64,000 bases of DNA from Noviherbaspirillum autotrophicum (lineage in GTDB: Bacteria; Pseudomonadota; Gammaproteobacteria; Burkholderiales; Burkholderiaceae_D), in NCBI RefSeq assembly GCF_000818395.1, contig NZ_JWJG01000028.1, positions 3,552,303 through 3,616,302 on the forward strand, read 5' to 3'. Position 1 is the stretch's first letter. Each line of letters opens with the position of its first letter. Positions 17,504 through 27,500 of this stretch are shown here, in pieces. Below the pieces are notes generated by a model. That model was not told the origin of the DNA, made no database searches, and was given only the letters and a program-made list of their open reading frames with translations. The translations under genes and the position numbers were made by a program.

Positions 17504-17525
17504 GGTCCTTCGACAGGCTGAGGGC
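17504..17525. repeat. Half of a widespread interspersed palindromic repeat
   Basis: The stretch containing TCCTTCGACAGGCTGAGGGC matches, with one change, the 'CTTCGACAGGCTCAGG' repeat seen dispersed in intergenic regions of many proteobacteria. Read in reverse it gives the typical nonsense peptide PQPVEG. Only one arm is obvious here. Recognition is from memory, not from a search. Confidence 0.45.
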
Positions 17526-17574
17526 AGGCGGGGCGCCGCGCAACCAAGCCTGCAGCACTCATAACATCACTCCC

Positions 17575-18750
17575 GTGCAGCATCCGTCCTGGCCCAAGCA
17601 GTCGTTCAGTTTCGCTCTGTTTTTTTTCGCGTACTACGGCTACGTCGGCGTCTTTTCGCCCTATGCGAGCCTGTATTTTTCAGGCAAGGGCATGAGCGCC
17701 GCCGAGATCGGCGTGCTGATGTCGCTGATGCAAGTCATGCGCATCTTTGGCCCCAACCTGTGGGGCTGGGTGGCCGACCGTCACCAGCAGCGCGTAACGG
17801 TATTGCGGCTGACGGCCGTGGCAGCCACGGCGCTCTTCGCCGGCATCTTTGTCGGGCAGACGTTTGCGCACTTCTTTCTGGTGATGGTTCTGGTGAACTT
17901 GTTTACCAGCGCACAGGCGCCGTTGTCGGAAGCATTGATGCTGTCGGAGATGCGCGGCGACCTCACGCATTACGGCCGCCTGCGGCTGTGGGGGTCGGTC
18001 GGCTTCATCCTGACGGTGACGATCGCCGGGCCGGTGCTCGATCGCTTCGGCATCCATTTGATGCCCTGGATCGCGATATCGTTGCTTGCGCTGGTGCTGG
18101 TCGCCAGCCTGCGCATGCAGGAGGCGGCGCCCGGGCCTATGCCGCACGGCACGCCATCGGTCACCGCACTGCTCAGGCGGCGCGAAGTGCTGGCGTTTTT
18201 TGTGTCCACTTTCATGATGATTGCGGCGCACGCGTCGCTGTATGTCTTCTACTCGCTGTACCTGGCGCAGATCGGCTATAGCAACACCGTGATCGGCCTC
18301 ATGTGGTCGCTCGGCGTGGTAGTGGAAATCGCGTTTTTCTTTTTCCAGGCTCCAATTTTTCGTCGTTTCGGCGTACAAAAGCTGATGATGGCCAGCCTCC
18401 TGATTGCGGTGGTGCGCTTTCTGCTGATCGGCTTCGGCGCGCAGTCGCTGATCCTGCTGCTGATTGCGCAGGTGATGCACGCGGCCACCTTCGGCACTCA
18501 TCATTCTGCATCCGTGGCGACCCTGCAGCGCTGGTTCTCCGGGCCGCTGCAGGCGCGCGGGCAAGCGCTGTTCACGAGTATCTCGTACGGGCTGGGCGGA
18601 ACCGTCGGTGGACTGATTTTGGGCGTTTTCTGGGATACATTTGGCTCGCAAACAGTCTATTTAATGGCAGCAATGTTCTCGCTGGCGGGCGCCTTCGCAG
18701 CAGCATTGTCGTACCGCTGGCAACCCCATCGTCATGAGGAGAGAAAATGA
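17575..18750 (+). CDS. MFS transporter (HcaT/MFS_1-like)
   Basis: 391 aa, GTG start without a clear ribosome site. About 12 membrane segments; the N-terminus (FALFFFAYYGYVGVFSPYAS, then MSAAEIGVLMSLMQVMRIFGPNLWGWVADR) is typical of the LacY/HcaT-like MFS group often labelled 3-phenylpropionate transporter. Substrate unknown. Its stop overlaps the start of the M48 lipoprotein gene by 4 bp, so the two are translationally coupled, though no functional link is evident. Confidence 0.85.
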   Translation: MQHPSWPKQSFSFALFFFAYYGYVGVFSPYASLYFSGKGMSAAEIGVLMSLMQVMRIFGPNLWGWVADRHQQRVTVLRLTAVAATALFAGIFVGQTFAHFFLVMVLVNLFTSAQAPLSEALMLSEMRGDLTHYGRLRLWGSVGFILTVTIAGPVLDRFGIHLMPWIAISLLALVLVASLRMQEAAPGPMPHGTPSVTALLRRREVLAFFVSTFMMIAAHASLYVFYSLYLAQIGYSNTVIGLMWSLGVVVEIAFFFFQAPIFRRFGVQKLMMASLLIAVVRFLLIGFGAQSLILLLIAQVMHAATFGTHHSASVATLQRWFSGPLQARGQALFTSISYGLGGTVGGLILGVFWDTFGSQTVYLMAAMFSLAGAFAAALSYRWQPHRHEERK

Positions 18751-19577
18751 AAACGGCTATGAGAGGTCCACTATGGAAGCGGATGCTGGCGGCAGCGATG
18801 ATGCTCTCGCTGGTTGCCTGCGAAACGGTGCAAACCACGCAAGGCGGTGCGGTCGGCGTAACGCGCGAGCAGCGAATGGTGGTGCCGGCGGCTGAAATCC
18901 AGGAGGCGGCCAGCCAGGAGTACGCCCAGGTGATGAATGAGGCGCGCAGCAAAGGCTTGCTCAACCGGAATTCTGCTCAGGTGCAGCGCGTGCGCAACAT
19001 CGTCAATCGTCTGATTCCACAAACTGCGGTTTTCCGCCCTGACGCATTGCAGTGGAGTTGGGAAGCCAATGTGTTGACCTCTCCGGAAGTGAATGCCTGG
19101 GCTATGCCTGGTGGCAAAATTGCCGTGTACACGGGTTTGATCGAACAGCTCCATGCCACCGATGAGGAGCTGGCCGCCGTCCTCGGCCACGAAATCGCGC
19201 ACGCCTTGCGTGAGCATTCGCGCGAGCGGGCGTCGGAGCAGATGGTAGCGGGCAGCCTGATCCAGATCGGTTCCGAATTGCTCGGCTTGGGTGATGTTGG
19301 GCAGAAGGGTGCGGAATACGCGTACATGGGACTGGTCGGCCTGCCGCATTCGCGCAATCAGGAGTCGGAGGCCGACCGCATCGGCGTGGAGCTGGCCGCG
19401 CGCGCCGGCTATGATCCGCGCGCGGCGATTTCGCTGTGGCAGAAAATGGCGCAGGTCGGTGGCGCCGAGCCGATCAAATTCCTGTCTACCCACCCGCCGC
19501 GCGAAGATCGGCTCAATGACTTGACCAACTATTCGCAACGCGTGATGCCGCTCTACGAGCAGGCGCGCAAGAAGTAG
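18747..19577 (+). CDS. M48-family metalloprotease lipoprotein (LoiP/YcaL-like)
   Basis: 276 aa. Signal peptide with lipobox SLVAC, Cys25. The zinc motif HEIAH (148-152) and the third-ligand region NQESEADRIGVELAA define an M48 (Ste24/HtpX-like) peptidase without membrane domain, like LoiP, YcaL or the OMA1 core. Probably outer-membrane-anchored and periplasmic, acting in envelope protein quality control. Residues 115-130 (NAWAMPGGKIAVYTGL) are the conserved block ahead of the zinc motif. It ends a two-gene unit closed by the terminator at 19600. Confidence 0.92.
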   Translation: MKTAMRGPLWKRMLAAAMMLSLVACETVQTTQGGAVGVTREQRMVVPAAEIQEAASQEYAQVMNEARSKGLLNRNSAQVQRVRNIVNRLIPQTAVFRPDALQWSWEANVLTSPEVNAWAMPGGKIAVYTGLIEQLHATDEELAAVLGHEIAHALREHSRERASEQMVAGSLIQIGSELLGLGDVGQKGAEYAYMGLVGLPHSRNQESEADRIGVELAARAGYDPRAAISLWQKMAQVGGAEPIKFLSTHPPREDRLNDLTNYSQRVMPLYEQARKK

Positions 19578-19599
19578 GGATTGAAAAAAAATCAACAAA

Positions 19600-19629
19600 C
19601 GCCCGCCGGATGCGAATGCGGGCGCTTTT
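19600..19629 (+). terminator. Intrinsic terminator after the M48 gene
   Basis: Stem CGCCCGC (19600-19606) / GCGGGCG (19618-19624), 11-nt loop, then CTTTTC. Confidence 0.6.
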
Positions 19630-19662
19630 CATCGCGCGCGCCGCAGGTTTTGCGCTGCACTA

Positions 19663-19671
19663 TGGCATAAT
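19663..19671 (+). promoter_or_regulatory. Possible extended -10 of the leu operon
   Basis: TGGCATAAT (extended -10, CATAAT core 19666-19671) lies 61 bp before the leuC ATG; no good -35 was found at the usual distance. I see no obvious leucine-rich leader peptide in the short 5' region. Confidence 0.35.
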
Positions 19672-19731
19672 CGAGAACTATTTTCACCGTTTTGCGCTGC
19701 ATGGCGCACCCTTTTGGCTCGCTCTTGAAAC

Positions 19732-21135
19732 ATGGCTCAAACGCTCTACGACAAACTCTGGGAATCGCACGTCGTGCATACCGAAGAGGACGGCACCGCC
19801 ATTCTCTATATCGATCGTCATCTGGTGCATGAAGTCACCAGCCCTCAGGCATTCGAAGGTCTGAAACTGGCCGGACGCAAGCCGTGGCGCAATTCCGCCA
19901 ATCTGGCGGTGGCCGACCACAACGTGCCGACCACGGACCGCGCCCAGGGCATCGCCGATCCGGTATCGCGCCTGCAGGTCGAGACGCTCGACGCCAATAC
20001 CAAGGAATACGGGCTCACCTATTTCAGCATGCGCGACAAGCGCCAGGGCATCGTGCACGTGATTGGGCCGGAGCAGGGCGCCACCCTGCCGGGCATGACG
20101 GTCGTGTGCGGCGACTCGCACACTTCCACCCACGGCGCATTCGGCTGTCTGGCGCATGGCATCGGCACGTCCGAAGTGGAGCATGTTCTTGCGACACAGA
20201 CGCTGCTGGCGAAGAAATCCAAGTCGATGCTGGTGCAGGTCGACGGCGCGCTGCCGATGGGCGTGACCGCCAAGGACATCGTGCTGGCCGTGATTGGCAG
20301 GATCGGCACCGCCGGCGGCACCGGATATGCAATCGAATTCGCTGGCTCTACCATCCGTGCGCTGTCGATGGAAGGTCGCATGACGATCTGTAACATGGCG
20401 ATCGAAGCGGGCGCGCGCGCCGGCATGGTGGCGGTGGACGACACCACGATCAACTATGTGAAAGGCCGTCCGTTCTCGCCGGTCGGTCCTCACTGGGACC
20501 GCGCGGTGGAATTCTGGCGTACGCTGCATTCCGATGCAGGCGCGAAATTCGACATGGTCGTCACCTTGAACGCTGCCGAAATCAAGCCGCAAGTTACCTG
20601 GGGCACGTCGCCCGAGATGGTGGTCGCCGTCGATGACCGCGTGCCGGACCCGGACAAGGAAAAGGATGCCGTCAAGCGCGACGCGATGGAAAAGGCACTG
20701 GTCTACATGAACCTGAAGCCGAATACATCGATCTCCGACATCCGCATCGACAAGGTGTTCATCGGCTCGTGCACCAATTCGCGCATTGAAGACTTGCGTG
20801 CCGCCGCCGCCGTCGTGCGCGGCAAGTACCGCGCATCGAACGTGAAGCTGGCGCTGGTGGTGCCGGGCTCCGGCCTCGTGAAGGAACAGGCTGAGCGCGA
20901 AGGGCTGGACAAGATCTTCAAGGAAGCCGGTTTCGAATGGCGCGAACCGGGCTGTTCGATGTGCTTGGCGATGAATGCCGACCGGTTGGAGCCGGGCGAG
21001 CGTTGCGCATCGACGTCCAACCGCAATTTCGAAGGGCGCCAGGGGCAGGGCGGCCGTACTCACCTGGTGTCGCCGGCAATGGCGGCCGCCGCAGGCATTG
21101 CCGGGCACTTCGTCGACGTGCGCGCGCTGCGCTAG
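19732..21135 (+). CDS. leuC: 3-isopropylmalate dehydratase large subunit
   Basis: 467 aa, standard length. The [4Fe-4S] ligands are in [11 protein letters not shown] and [32 protein letters not shown], as two shorter blocks, is the aconitase-family active-site region. With LeuD it isomerises 2- to 3-isopropylmalate in leucine synthesis. First gene of leuC-entericidin-leuD-leuB-asd, all on the plus strand with short gaps. Confidence 0.98.
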   Translation: MAQTLYDKLWESHVVHTEEDGTAILYIDRHLVHEVTSPQAFEGLKLAGRKPWRNSANLAVADHNVPTTDRAQGIADPVSRLQVETLDANTKEYGLTYFSMRDKRQGIVHVIGPEQGATLPGMTVVCGDSHTSTHGAFGCLAHGIGTSEVEHVLATQTLLAKKSKSMLVQVDGALPMGVTAKDIVLAVIGRIGTAGGTGYAIEFAGSTIRALSMEGRMTICNMAIEAGARAGMVAVDDTTINYVKGRPFSPVGPHWDRAVEFWRTLHSDAGAKFDMVVTLNAAEIKPQVTWGTSPEMVVAVDDRVPDPDKEKDAVKRDAMEKALVYMNLKPNTSISDIRIDKVFIGSCTNSRIEDLRAAAAVVRGKYRASNVKLALVVPGSGLVKEQAEREGLDKIFKEAGFEWREPGCSMCLAMNADRLEPGERCASTSNRNFEGRQGQGGRTHLVSPAMAAAAGIAGHFVDVRALR

Positions 21136-21159
21136 CGGCATTTAGGGAGGCAAATAAAA

Positions 21160-21282
21160 ATGAAAAATCTGTTCGCTCTGCTGTTTTCCTCGCTCATTCT
21201 GTTGGGATGCAACACGGTGGAAGGCATCGGCAAGGATGTGAAGCGCGCCGGCGAAGTCGTCGAGAGCGCAGCGAGAAAATAA
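21160..21282 (+). CDS. Entericidin A/B-family small lipoprotein
   Basis: 40 aa, with GGAGG 9 bases upstream. It has a short signal peptide (MKNLFALLFSSLILLGC) with lipobox LLGC, Cys17, and a helical tail NTVEGIGKDVKRAGEVVESA, the hallmark of entericidins. Entericidin A/B of E. coli form an antidote/toxin pair of membrane lipoproteins expressed in stationary phase; the function of lone copies is unknown. Its place between leuC and leuD recurs in other Burkholderiales as I recall, so it is probably co-transcribed with the leu genes. Confidence 0.88.
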   Translation: MKNLFALLFSSLILLGCNTVEGIGKDVKRAGEVVESAARK

Positions 21283-21333
21283 GGAAATGCAAGGCGCCTG
21301 CCGCTGCGGCAGGCGCCCAGTGAGATCAAGACC

Positions 21334-21981
21334 ATGGATAAATTTATCGTACACGAAGGATTGGTTGCGCCGCTCGATCGTGCCAATGTCGACACCGACG
21401 CCATCATCCCGAAGCAGTTTCTGAAATCGATCCAACGTACCGGCTTCGGCCCGAACCTGTTCGACGAATGGCGTTACCTCGACCACGGCGAGCCGGGCAT
21501 GGATAATTCCAAGCGCCCGTTGAATCCCGACTTCGTGCTGAACCAGTCGCGCTATCAGGGCGCATCCATCCTGTTGACCCGCAAGAATTTCGGGTGCGGC
21601 TCTTCGCGCGAGCATGCGCCCTGGGCGCTGCAGCAATACGGCTTCCGCGCCATCATCGCGCCGAGCTTCGCCGACATCTTCTTCAACAACTGCTTCAAGA
21701 ATGGCGTGCTGCCGATCGTATTGTCGGAAACGCAGGTCGACCAGCTGTTCAACGAAGTCAAGGCATTCCCCGGCTATCGCCTGGTGGTTGACCTGGAAAA
21801 GCAGGTGGTCAGCACGACCAACGGCAGCGCCGTGTATCCGTTTGAGGTGGACGCGTTCCGCAAGTACTGCCTGTTGAATGGCCTGGACGATATCGGCCTG
21901 ACGCTGCGCCACGCCGACAAGATACGTGCATTCGAAGAGCGCCATCTCGCTGCAAAGCCCTGGCTTGCAAATACGATTTAA
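21334..21981 (+). CDS. leuD: 3-isopropylmalate dehydratase small subunit
   Basis: 215 aa. The swivel-domain signature [20 protein letters not shown] and [13 protein letters not shown] are those of LeuD. It completes the isomerase with LeuC. The 51-bp gap after the entericidin gene holds no terminator that I can see, so one transcript is likely. Confidence 0.98.
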   Translation: MDKFIVHEGLVAPLDRANVDTDAIIPKQFLKSIQRTGFGPNLFDEWRYLDHGEPGMDNSKRPLNPDFVLNQSRYQGASILLTRKNFGCGSSREHAPWALQQYGFRAIIAPSFADIFFNNCFKNGVLPIVLSETQVDQLFNEVKAFPGYRLVVDLEKQVVSTTNGSAVYPFEVDAFRKYCLLNGLDDIGLTLRHADKIRAFEERHLAAKPWLANTI

Positions 21982-22005
21982 TAAATAGATAGCCAAGAAG
22001 ACCAA

Positions 22006-23079
22006 ATGAAAATCGCAAATCTGCCGGGCGACGGCATCGGCCCCGAAATCATCGAGCAGGCGACACGCGTGCTGAACGCGCTCGATGAAAAATTTGAAAT
22101 GGAAAGCGCGCCGGTGGGCGGCGCCGGCTACGAGGCGCACGGCCATCCGCTGCCGGAAGGTACCTTGAAACTTGCCAAGGAAGCCGATGCGGTGCTGTTT
22201 GGTGCGGTCGGCGATTGGAAATACGACAAGCTGGAGCGCGCGCTGCGTCCGGAGCAGGCGATTCTCGGTCTGCGCAAGAACCTGAACCTGTTTGCCAACC
22301 TGCGTCCGGCCATCCTGTACCCGGAACTGGCCGGAGCGTCGACGCTCAAACCGGAAGTCGTGTCGGGCCTCGATATCCTGATTATCCGCGAACTGACCGG
22401 CGACATTTATTTTGGTCAGCCGCGTGGTGTGCGCGAGTGCCCCGACGGCCCGTTTAAAGGCGAACGCGAAGGCTTCGATACGATGCGCTATGCGGAAACC
22501 GAAATCCGCCGCATCGCGCATGTGGCGTTTCAGGCGGCGCGCAAGCGTGGCAAGCGCCTGACCAGCGTCGATAAGGCGAATGTGCTGGAAACCTTCCAGT
22601 TCTGGAAAGACATCGTGACCGACGTGCACAAAGAATACCCGGATGTGCAGCTCGACCACATGTACGTAGACAATGCGGCGATGCAGTTGGTGCGTGCACC
22701 GAAGAAGTTTGACGTGATCGTCACCGGTAACATGTTCGGCGACATCCTGTCCGATGCCGCTGCCATGTTGACTGGTTCCATCGGCATGCTGCCGTCGGCG
22801 TCGCTGGATGCGAACCACAAGGGCTTGTACGAGCCGTCGCACGGTTCTGCGCCCGACATTGCAGGCAAGGGCATCGCCAATCCGCTGGCGACAATCCTGT
22901 CGGCCGCGATGATGCTGCGCTATTCATTGAACAAGGCCGAACAGGCCGACCGCATCGAGAATGCGGTCAAGAAGGTGCTCGCGCAGGGCCTGCGTACGCC
23001 GGACATCTACGAAGAGGGCACGACCAAGGTCGGAACGAAGGAAATGGGCGACGCCGTGGTGAAGGCACTCGCGCAGTGA
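22006..23079 (+). CDS. leuB: 3-isopropylmalate dehydrogenase
   Basis: 357 aa. Conserved blocks: [32 protein letters not shown], the Tyr-containing [23 protein letters not shown], and the adenine-binding loop [18 protein letters not shown]. It oxidises and decarboxylates 3-isopropylmalate with NAD+. 24 bp after leuD. Confidence 0.98.
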   Translation: MKIANLPGDGIGPEIIEQATRVLNALDEKFEMESAPVGGAGYEAHGHPLPEGTLKLAKEADAVLFGAVGDWKYDKLERALRPEQAILGLRKNLNLFANLRPAILYPELAGASTLKPEVVSGLDILIIRELTGDIYFGQPRGVRECPDGPFKGEREGFDTMRYAETEIRRIAHVAFQAARKRGKRLTSVDKANVLETFQFWKDIVTDVHKEYPDVQLDHMYVDNAAMQLVRAPKKFDVIVTGNMFGDILSDAAAMLTGSIGMLPSASLDANHKGLYEPSHGSAPDIAGKGIANPLATILSAAMMLRYSLNKAEQADRIENAVKKVLAQGLRTPDIYEEGTTKVGTKEMGDAVVKALAQ

Positions 23080-23114
23080 GCAGAGTTTTTTGAAGTGTAT
23101 TGAGGGAGAAAATC

Positions 23115-24251
23115 GTGAAGTTAGTCGGTCTGGTGGGTTGGCGCGGTATGGTGGGCTCGGTCCTGATGCAGCGCATGCAGGAAGAGGGCGATTTCGCTCA
23201 TATCGAGCCGGTGTTCTTTTCGACGTCCAACGCAGGCGGCAAGGCTCCTGCAATGGCGAAAAACGAGACCGCGCTGAAAGACGCCAACAATATTGATGAG
23301 CTCAAGAAGTGCGACATCATCATTACCTGCCAGGGCGGCGACTACACCACCGAGATTTTCCCGCAGCTGCGCGCAGCCGGTTGGAATGGCTACTGGATCG
23401 ATGCGGCTTCCACGCTGCGCATGAAGGATGACGCCATCATCGTGCTCGATCCGGTCAACCTGAACGTGATCAAGGACGCGCTGTCGCGTGGCGTGAAAAA
23501 TTACATCGGAGGCAACTGCACCGTATCGTGCATGTTGATGGGCCTGGGCGGCCTGTTCCAGCACGATCTGGTCGAATGGATGACGTCCATGACCTACCAG
23601 GCGGCTTCCGGCGGCGGCGCGCAACACATGCGCGAATTGCTGACCCAGTTCGGATCGATCAATGCCGAAGTCAAGGCGCTGCTGGATGATCCTGCTTCCG
23701 CAATCCTGGAAATCGATCGCAAGGTGCTGGCCAAGCAGCATGCGCTTACGGCCGATGAGACCAAGAATTTCGGCGTGCCCCTCGGCGGCAACCTGATTCC
23801 ATGGATCGACAAGGACCTCGGCAACGGCGTATCGCGCGAAGAGTGGAAGGCCGGCGCGGAAACCAACAAGATTCTTGGCCGTGGCGAGGCGTTCGGTGCA
23901 GCGGCGAAGTCGGCCATCCCGGTCGATGGCTTGTGCGTGCGCATTGGCGCCATGCGCTGCCATTCGCAAGCGCTGACGATCAAGCTGAAGAAGGACGTGC
24001 CGCTGGACGAGATCGAAGGCATCATCGCCGCGACCAATCAGTGGGCGAAAGTTGTCCCGAACAATCGCGAGGCATCGATGAAGGACCTGACCCCGGCGGC
24101 TGTCACCGGCAGCCTGAACATCCCGGTCGGTCGCCTGCGCAAGATGCAGATGGGCGGCGAGTATCTGTCGGCATTCACTGTCGGCGATCAGTTGCTATGG
24201 GGCGCTGCCGAACCGCTGCGCCGCATGCTGCGCATCGTGCTGGACGCCTGA
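23115..24251 (+). CDS. asd: Aspartate-semialdehyde dehydrogenase
   Basis: 378 aa from the GTG at 23115 (GGGAG about 7 bases upstream); a TTG at 23100 is less likely. NADP fold [18 protein letters not shown], catalytic Cys in [12 protein letters not shown], substrate residues in [13 protein letters not shown]. It makes aspartate semialdehyde, the branch point to lysine/diaminopimelate, threonine and methionine, so it supplies homoserine for the MetY and MetZ reactions also encoded here. Confidence 0.97.
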   Translation: MKLVGLVGWRGMVGSVLMQRMQEEGDFAHIEPVFFSTSNAGGKAPAMAKNETALKDANNIDELKKCDIIITCQGGDYTTEIFPQLRAAGWNGYWIDAASTLRMKDDAIIVLDPVNLNVIKDALSRGVKNYIGGNCTVSCMLMGLGGLFQHDLVEWMTSMTYQAASGGGAQHMRELLTQFGSINAEVKALLDDPASAILEIDRKVLAKQHALTADETKNFGVPLGGNLIPWIDKDLGNGVSREEWKAGAETNKILGRGEAFGAAAKSAIPVDGLCVRIGAMRCHSQALTIKLKKDVPLDEIEGIIAATNQWAKVVPNNREASMKDLTPAAVTGSLNIPVGRLRKMQMGGEYLSAFTVGDQLLWGAAEPLRRMLRIVLDA

Positions 24252-24277
24252 TCAGAAGCTTGGGAAAGTAGGGCGCT

Positions 24278-24326
24278 GGGGCCTGCCTGCAGTCGGTTCG
24301 ACAGGAACCGGTTGCAGGCAGGCCCC
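24278..24326 (+). terminator. Hairpin after asd (terminator-like)
   Basis: Perfect 14-bp stem GGGGCCTGCCTGCA (24278-24291) / TGCAGGCAGGCCCC (24313-24326), partly paired interior, followed by AATTACGTT rather than a T-run. It probably protects or ends the leu-asd transcript; an intergenic repeat element is the alternative. Confidence 0.5.
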
Positions 24327-24429
24327 AATTACGTTGTCAACGCGCAACATTGACTTTGTATGATTTTCCAGCGCAGTCCTGTGTCTAATAAGGCCCGGCG
24401 CCTAGTACAACTTAGCAAGTTGGTTACAC

Positions 24430-24458
24430 TTGCACGCCTAAGTCCATGATGATATGGT
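24430..24458 (+). promoter_or_regulatory. Possible sigma-70 promoter of fimV
   Basis: TTGCAC (24430-24435), 17-bp spacer, TATGGT (24453-24458). Just upstream lies the inverted repeat CAACTT-AGC-AAGTTG (24408-24422), a possible operator. Confidence 0.35.
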
Positions 24459-24523
24459 GAAAGTTCCCCAAAACAATGATAAATTGGCGCGGTAATTGTG
24501 CCTCCACCAGATACGCAAACGGA

Positions 24524-27421
24524 ATGCCTCCTATGCCATCAAACATGCATGCAACCACACGCCAGAAGTTCGGCTCGCTCAATTTGAAGACGATCAGTGC
24601 CGCAGTTGCTTCGGCCCTGCTGTTCTCCAATGCGTATGCCGCAGGCATGGGAAAGCTGACAGTCTTGTCGTCGCTTGGACAGCCTTTGCGCGCCGAAATC
24701 GAGCTTAGCACCGTGGCCAAGGACGAGGCCGGCGCACTGGTCGCGAAACTGGCATCTCCGGAAGCCTTTCGCCAGGCTGGCGTCGACTACAATTCGGCCT
24801 TGTCGTCATTGCGTTTCTCCGTGGAGCAACGCGGCGGACGCCAATTCGTTTATGTCACGTCGACCCAACCCCTGAACGAGCCCTTCGTCGACATGTTGCT
24901 GGAGCTGGGCGGCCCGAATGGACGCCTGGTACGCGAATACACCTTCCTGCTGGACCCGCCGGACATGCGTGCAGCACAACCGGCACAGGTGGCGCCCGCG
25001 CCGCGTGCCGAGCAGGCTCGCGCCAATCCGCCGCAACCCGCTGTCACGCAGCCCCCGGCTGCGCCCGCAGAGAAGCCGGTAGCATCCAAGCCGCAAACAG
25101 CCAAAGCAGTCAAGCCGGCGCCGCAGGAGAGCAGGGAGGCGGGAGCCGCCGAATACCAAGTCAAGAACGGCGACACTCTGGCCAAGATCGCTAGCCAGTA
25201 CAAGAGCGGCGGTGTGTCGCTCGACCAGATGCTGGTCGCACTGTACCAGGCCAACCCCGACGCATTCGCCGGCAACAACATGAATCGCCTTAAGGCAGGG
25301 CAGATATTGACCGTGCCAAGCGCTGATGAAGCACAGCGAGTCGGTAAATCCGAAGCACGCGGCATCGTCGTGGCGCAATCGGCGGATTTCCATAATTACC
25401 GCAGCAAGCTGGCAGGACAGGTCGCTACGGCGGCACCGCAGAAATCCGGCGAAACCAAACAGAGCGCTAGTGGCAAGATTACTGCCAAGGTCGAAGAAAA
25501 GCCGACGCCCGCCAGCGAATCGAAGGATAAGTTGAAGTTGTCCAACTCGGCGACGTCTCCCGCTCCGGACAAGGCAGCCGGCGCTGCATCGGCCGAAGAC
25601 AAGATTGCCAAGGAAAAGGCGGCTGCCGAAGCGAGTGCCCGCATCAAGGAGCTCGAGAAGAACGTAACCGACCTGCAGAAAGTCCTGGAGGTCAAGAACA
25701 AGGGGCTGGCCGAACAGCAGAAGCAGGCCGAGGCGGCAAAGTCAGAAGCCAAGCCTGCCGCACCAGCCGCATCCACTCCGGCCGTTGCGGCACCGAACGA
25801 CGGCAAACAGGAACAACCAAAGACCGAGACGCAGACAGCGCCTGCCGCCGCATCGGCGCCGAACGCAGCATCGCCGTCTGCGTCTGCTCCGGAGGCCTCT
25901 GCACCGGCCGCATCCGCACCTGCGGCAAGCGCACCAGTGGTGAAAAAACCGAAGGCGGTTGCGCCGCCACCGCCACCGGCACCGGAGCCAAGCTTCTTCG
26001 ACGGACTGCTCGACAATCCGTTGGTGCTACCGGGACTTGGCGCATTGCTCGTTGCCTTGGGCGGGCTCGGCATTTATAGCGCGCGCCGCAGGAAGAGCAA
26101 GCAGTTCGAGGACAGCATCATTACCGACTCCAGTCTGAAGGCCAATTCGCTGTTCGGTTCGACCGGTGGACAGAGCGTCGATACCAACAATAGCGTATTC
26201 AATTCCAGCTTTTCACCGTCGGCCAGTCAGCTCGATACCAATGAAGTTGATCCGGTGGCCGAGGCCGATGTGTATATCGCTTATGGTCGCGATGCGCAGG
26301 CCGAAGAGATTCTGAAGGAGGCGCTGCGCACGCAGCCAGACCGCCATTCGGTGCGTGTCAAACTGCTGGAGATTTACTCGAATCGCAAGGACTTGCGCGC
26401 ATTCGAGGTGCTGGCAACCGAGTTGTACGGCCTGACCAAGGGCGAAGGCGACGAGTGGGCACAAGCCGCTTCCATGGGGGCGGCGATCGATCCGAACAAT
26501 CCGCTGTATGCCGGCGGCAAGGTTACTGTAGAGTCCGATTCCGCGCCCGCTGCCGGCATGGTTGCACCAACCCAGCCGCTGGAAGATCAGGGCCTGGCCA
26601 CGCTGTTAGCAACCACCCAGCCGGACGCGCCTAGCGAAGAAATAAGCTCGCTCGAAACGGATACCTCCTACTTCAACAATTCCGCGCTAGGGGCCGACGC
26701 GCCGCTTGAGCTCCCGCAGGAGACACCGGAGCCGGAACTGCCGACCGCGAAGGCGGATTCAAACGATCTTGACTTTGACTTGGACGGCTTGGATCTCGCG
26801 AAGGTCCCGAACACGATTCCGCATCCGGCGCCGGCCGAGCCTTCGGCCGATCTCGCGTCGATCGATTTCGACTTCCTCGACGAACCGGCCAAGCCGGTCG
26901 AAGCGGCCCCGGAGCCGGTGCCGCAATCTGAACCGGAATCGCTGGCCGACCTGCAACTCGATCCGATTCCGCCAATCGCTGATCTCGAGTTCCAGGCACA
27001 GGAGGAAGCCGCCGCGAAGGACGCGCCGCTGGAATTGCCTTCGGAAGAAAGCGCCGCGCTGGATATCGGCATTCCGAACTTGCCCGAAGTGCCGGCTGCT
27101 TCGCACGCGCAGGCGGAACCGGAGTCTCCTGCCGAGCCCGAGTCGCTGGATTTCGACCTGTCCGGGATTAATCTCGACCTGAATCCAGGTGAATCGAATG
27201 CCGCGCCCGAGCTCGCCATGGAGTCGTTCGACGAACTGCCGTCGCTGGATCTGAATACGACGTCGGTCGACGCCGAGATGGCGACCAAGCTGGATCTGGC
27301 GATTGCCTATCGCGAGATCGGCGACAAGGAAGGCGCGCGCGAACTGCTGGACGAAGTCATGAAAGGCGGTTCGCCCGAGCAGAGCGAAAAGGCGAAATCG
27401 CTGTTGCTGGAACTCGCATAG
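24524..27421 (+). CDS. fimV: FimV/HubP-family polar peptidoglycan-binding protein
   Basis: ~965 aa; the start is uncertain (ATGs at 24476, 24524 and 24545 are in frame, none with a strong ribosome site). Signal-like segment (TISAAVASALLFSNAYAAG), FimV N-terminal domain (MGKLTVLSSLGQPLRAEIEL), LysM (EYQVKNGDTLAKIA...QILTVP), a long Ala/Pro/Glu-rich region with a coiled coil, one membrane segment (PGLGALLVALGGLGIYSARR), an acidic cytoplasmic region and the C-terminal TPR-like FimV motif (ATKLDLAIAYREIGDKEGAR). FimV/HubP proteins organise the cell pole and support type IV pilus assembly and motility, fitting the MSHA locus 11 kb downstream. Confidence 0.93.
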   Translation: MPPMPSNMHATTRQKFGSLNLKTISAAVASALLFSNAYAAGMGKLTVLSSLGQPLRAEIELSTVAKDEAGALVAKLASPEAFRQAGVDYNSALSSLRFSVEQRGGRQFVYVTSTQPLNEPFVDMLLELGGPNGRLVREYTFLLDPPDMRAAQPAQVAPAPRAEQARANPPQPAVTQPPAAPAEKPVASKPQTAKAVKPAPQESREAGAAEYQVKNGDTLAKIASQYKSGGVSLDQMLVALYQANPDAFAGNNMNRLKAGQILTVPSADEAQRVGKSEARGIVVAQSADFHNYRSKLAGQVATAAPQKSGETKQSASGKITAKVEEKPTPASESKDKLKLSNSATSPAPDKAAGAASAEDKIAKEKAAAEASARIKELEKNVTDLQKVLEVKNKGLAEQQKQAEAAKSEAKPAAPAASTPAVAAPNDGKQEQPKTETQTAPAAASAPNAASPSASAPEASAPAASAPAASAPVVKKPKAVAPPPPPAPEPSFFDGLLDNPLVLPGLGALLVALGGLGIYSARRRKSKQFEDSIITDSSLKANSLFGSTGGQSVDTNNSVFNSSFSPSASQLDTNEVDPVAEADVYIAYGRDAQAEEILKEALRTQPDRHSVRVKLLEIYSNRKDLRAFEVLATELYGLTKGEGDEWAQAASMGAAIDPNNPLYAGGKVTVESDSAPAAGMVAPTQPLEDQGLATLLATTQPDAPSEEISSLETDTSYFNNSALGADAPLELPQETPEPELPTAKADSNDLDFDLDGLDLAKVPNTIPHPAPAEPSADLASIDFDFLDEPAKPVEAAPEPVPQSEPESLADLQLDPIPPIADLEFQAQEEAAAKDAPLELPSEESAALDIGIPNLPEVPAASHAQAEPESPAEPESLDFDLSGINLDLNPGESNAAPELAMESFDELPSLDLNTTSVDAEMATKLDLAIAYREIGDKEGARELLDEVMKGGSPEQSEKAKSLLLELA

Positions 27422-27438
27422 TCCGGACACTCAACCAT

Positions 27439-27478
27439 AAACGGGCGCGACGCAATGCGGGCGCCCGTTTTGTTTTTT
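27439..27478 (+). terminator. Intrinsic terminator after fimV
   Basis: AAACGGGCGC (27439-27448) / GCGCCCGTTT (27461-27470), 12-nt loop, then TGTTTTTT. It separates fimV from truA. Confidence 0.8.
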
Positions 27479-27500
27479 ACGAATTCATAGCGGAGCCGAC

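Noticed and set aside
19684-21141. 485-codon open frame on the minus strand
   Set aside because: Antisense to leuC, which matches along its full length.
21142-22842. 566-codon open frame on the minus strand
   Set aside because: Antisense to the entericidin gene, leuD and leuB, which are certain.
24278-24326. Hairpin after asd as a REP or mobile repeat
   Set aside because: Only one copy was noticed in the window and no repeat family is recalled for it, so a transcript end signal is the simpler reading.
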